64,000 bases of DNA from contig JADJIS010000003.1 of the NCBI GenBank assembly GCA_016706865.1, positions 2,294,001 through 2,358,000 of the forward strand. The letters are read 5' to 3'. The DNA comes from Bacteroidota bacterium (GTDB lineage Bacteria; Bacteroidota; Bacteroidia; Chitinophagales; BACL12). Numbering within the stretch: position 1 is the first letter of the stretch; each line of letters starts with the position of its first letter. Below are positions 63,180 through 64,000 of the stretch, piece after piece. The notes under the pieces were generated by a model that searched no databases, was not told the origin of the DNA, and was given only the letters and a program-made list of their open reading frames with translations. The translations under genes were made by a program, and so were the position numbers.

Positions 63180-64000
63180 TTATTTAATTCTGTAGGTTAT
63201 TACAGCATTATCTACACAGGTAACCAACATTTTATCCCCATTTCTGGTAAGATCATCAATTAAAAAATCGGCAGATGCTACGATGGGAAATCCCTCCGTT
63301 ATTTTACCGTTTTCATCAAATAACAATAAACTATTTGAAGCAGATACAACACCAAAGTATGATTGCTCATTAAAATTAAAAGAAACGATATGATTATACA
63401 CCGAATCAATTTCGGCAACAAAAAGTGATTTGCCTTGTAGATTTTTAGCTTTCAAATAGGTATCCTCCAAAAATAATATATCTGTTGTATCATCTCCATT
63501 AACCAAAGCAAAATTACCTGATATAAAATTATCGGGAGCTGCAATAGTTTTTGTATTTAAATTACCATCAGCAAGAATAATATTTCCCACGGCATCCATA
63601 AAATATTTTGTTTTAGTGTTTGTACTGGTTGCAATAATATTATTTTTAACAGGAATGGAACGCACTGAATTTCCTCCTTCTTTGCGAAATTGAATTCCTT
63701 TAGCATTAATAAATACAATTAAATTTAATTTATCAGAAGTCATTTCAAATAAGGGTGAGGTAACATCCCCAGTATTCCGCTGTGGATTCCAGCCCGGTAT
63801 AGGTTTGCCATCCTTAAAAAATCCATAAATATTATCGTTATCACAGGCAACAAACATGCGATAATCATTTTTTGTATTCATAAGTACGGTCAGGGGATTG
63901 GTGATCTTCGCCGTAAGTGTGATCGGAAATCCCTCTACAGCATTACCATTCATATCCAATAAATAAATAGCATCAGAAGTATTAAATAATATCTGTGATT
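63180..64000 (-). CDS. C-terminal part of a beta-propeller-like protein (cut by window edge)
   Basis: The frame is open to the window edge (codons before the internal ATG at 63959 read SQILFNTSDAIYLLDMNG), so the start lies outside. The visible ~273 residues are WD/PQQ-like blades: IYLLDMNGNAVEGFPITL, NIYGFFKDGKPIPGWN, LLLFDENGKITEGFPIVA, each ending in a hydrophobic turn. It ends VITYRIK without a sorting tail. Probably a surface or periplasmic protein; its function is unknown. Confidence 0.6.
   Translation of the reverse strand, partial: SQILFNTSDAIYLLDMNGNAVEGFPITLTAKITNPLTVLMNTKNDYRMFVACDNDNIYGFFKDGKPIPGWNPQRNTGDVTSPLFEMTSDKLNLIVFINAKGIQFRKEGGNSVRSIPVKNNIIATSTNTKTKYFMDAVGNIILADGNLNTKTIAAPDNFISGNFALVNGDDTTDILFLEDTYLKAKNLQGKSLFVAEIDSVYNHIVSFNFNEQSYFGVVSASNSLLLFDENGKITEGFPIVASADFLIDDLTRNGDKMLVTCVDNAVITYRIK

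Overview
The window is a chromosomal stretch of an AT-rich member of the Bacteroidota. The evidence is direct. There is a PorP/SprF-type type IX secretion (T9SS) outer-membrane protein. At least nine secreted proteins end in T9SS sorting domains, both the short 'type A' tail and the gliding-motility-associated 'type B' tail. Several start regions carry TAnnTTTG-like promoter boxes, and Shine-Dalgarno sequences are largely absent. The species cannot be named from the sequence alone. No phage, plasmid or insertion sequence is visible, and the layout is a patchwork of small operons.

Region by region. 0-4 kb: a surface-adhesin/PorP pair and delta-1-pyrroline-5-carboxylate dehydrogenase. 4-9.5 kb: a gap full of short repeats, then a secreted esterase, a methyltransferase, secreted proteins and a frame-broken tryptophan 2,3-dioxygenase. 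9.7-13 kb: FtsK and LolA. 13-20 kb: a lipoprotein, a secreted sorting-domain protein, a 38-residue membrane protein, a KefF/KefC-like potassium efflux pair and a beta-propeller protein. 20-29 kb: a conserved cytosolic helical protein, an MBL-fold hydrolase, a 911-residue adhesin, a secreted M23 peptidase and a tail-fibre-like surface protein. 29.5-36.7 kb: a DNA-repair/stress block with a very hydrophilic repeat protein, a DUF892 ferritin-like protein, Ku, LigD in three reading-frame pieces, an SDR and a NUDIX hydrolase. 36.7-46.6 kb: a signalling block of one LuxR-type response regulator and three related HisKA_3 sensor kinases, with an OmpA-family protein and a peroxiredoxin between them. 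46.8-57.5 kb: an ELWxxDGT-repeat protein, uracil-DNA glycosylase, a GCS2-like/CBS fusion, a prolyl oligopeptidase lipoprotein, and an M48 protease with a barrel-like partner. 57.5-64 kb: tRNA-Arg(TCT), a lone OLD-family ATPase/TOPRIM nuclease, a fibronectin-type secreted protein, PurC and the end of a further protein cut by the window edge.

Two themes stand out. First, LigD (nuclease-like, ligase and polymerase domains) is split at two A-runs. Each is in the exact phase of a -1 slippery heptamer, so it is either programmed slippage or homopolymer undercalling. Tryptophan dioxygenase, with two single-base losses, argues for caution. Second, the intergenic DNA holds many tandem arrays of unrelated sequence that nearly all share a seven-base period. 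It also holds a composite structured repeat found at two loci about 10 kb apart: a stem-loop whose loop side varies, a GCAA-capped hairpin and a CTCCTYT tract.
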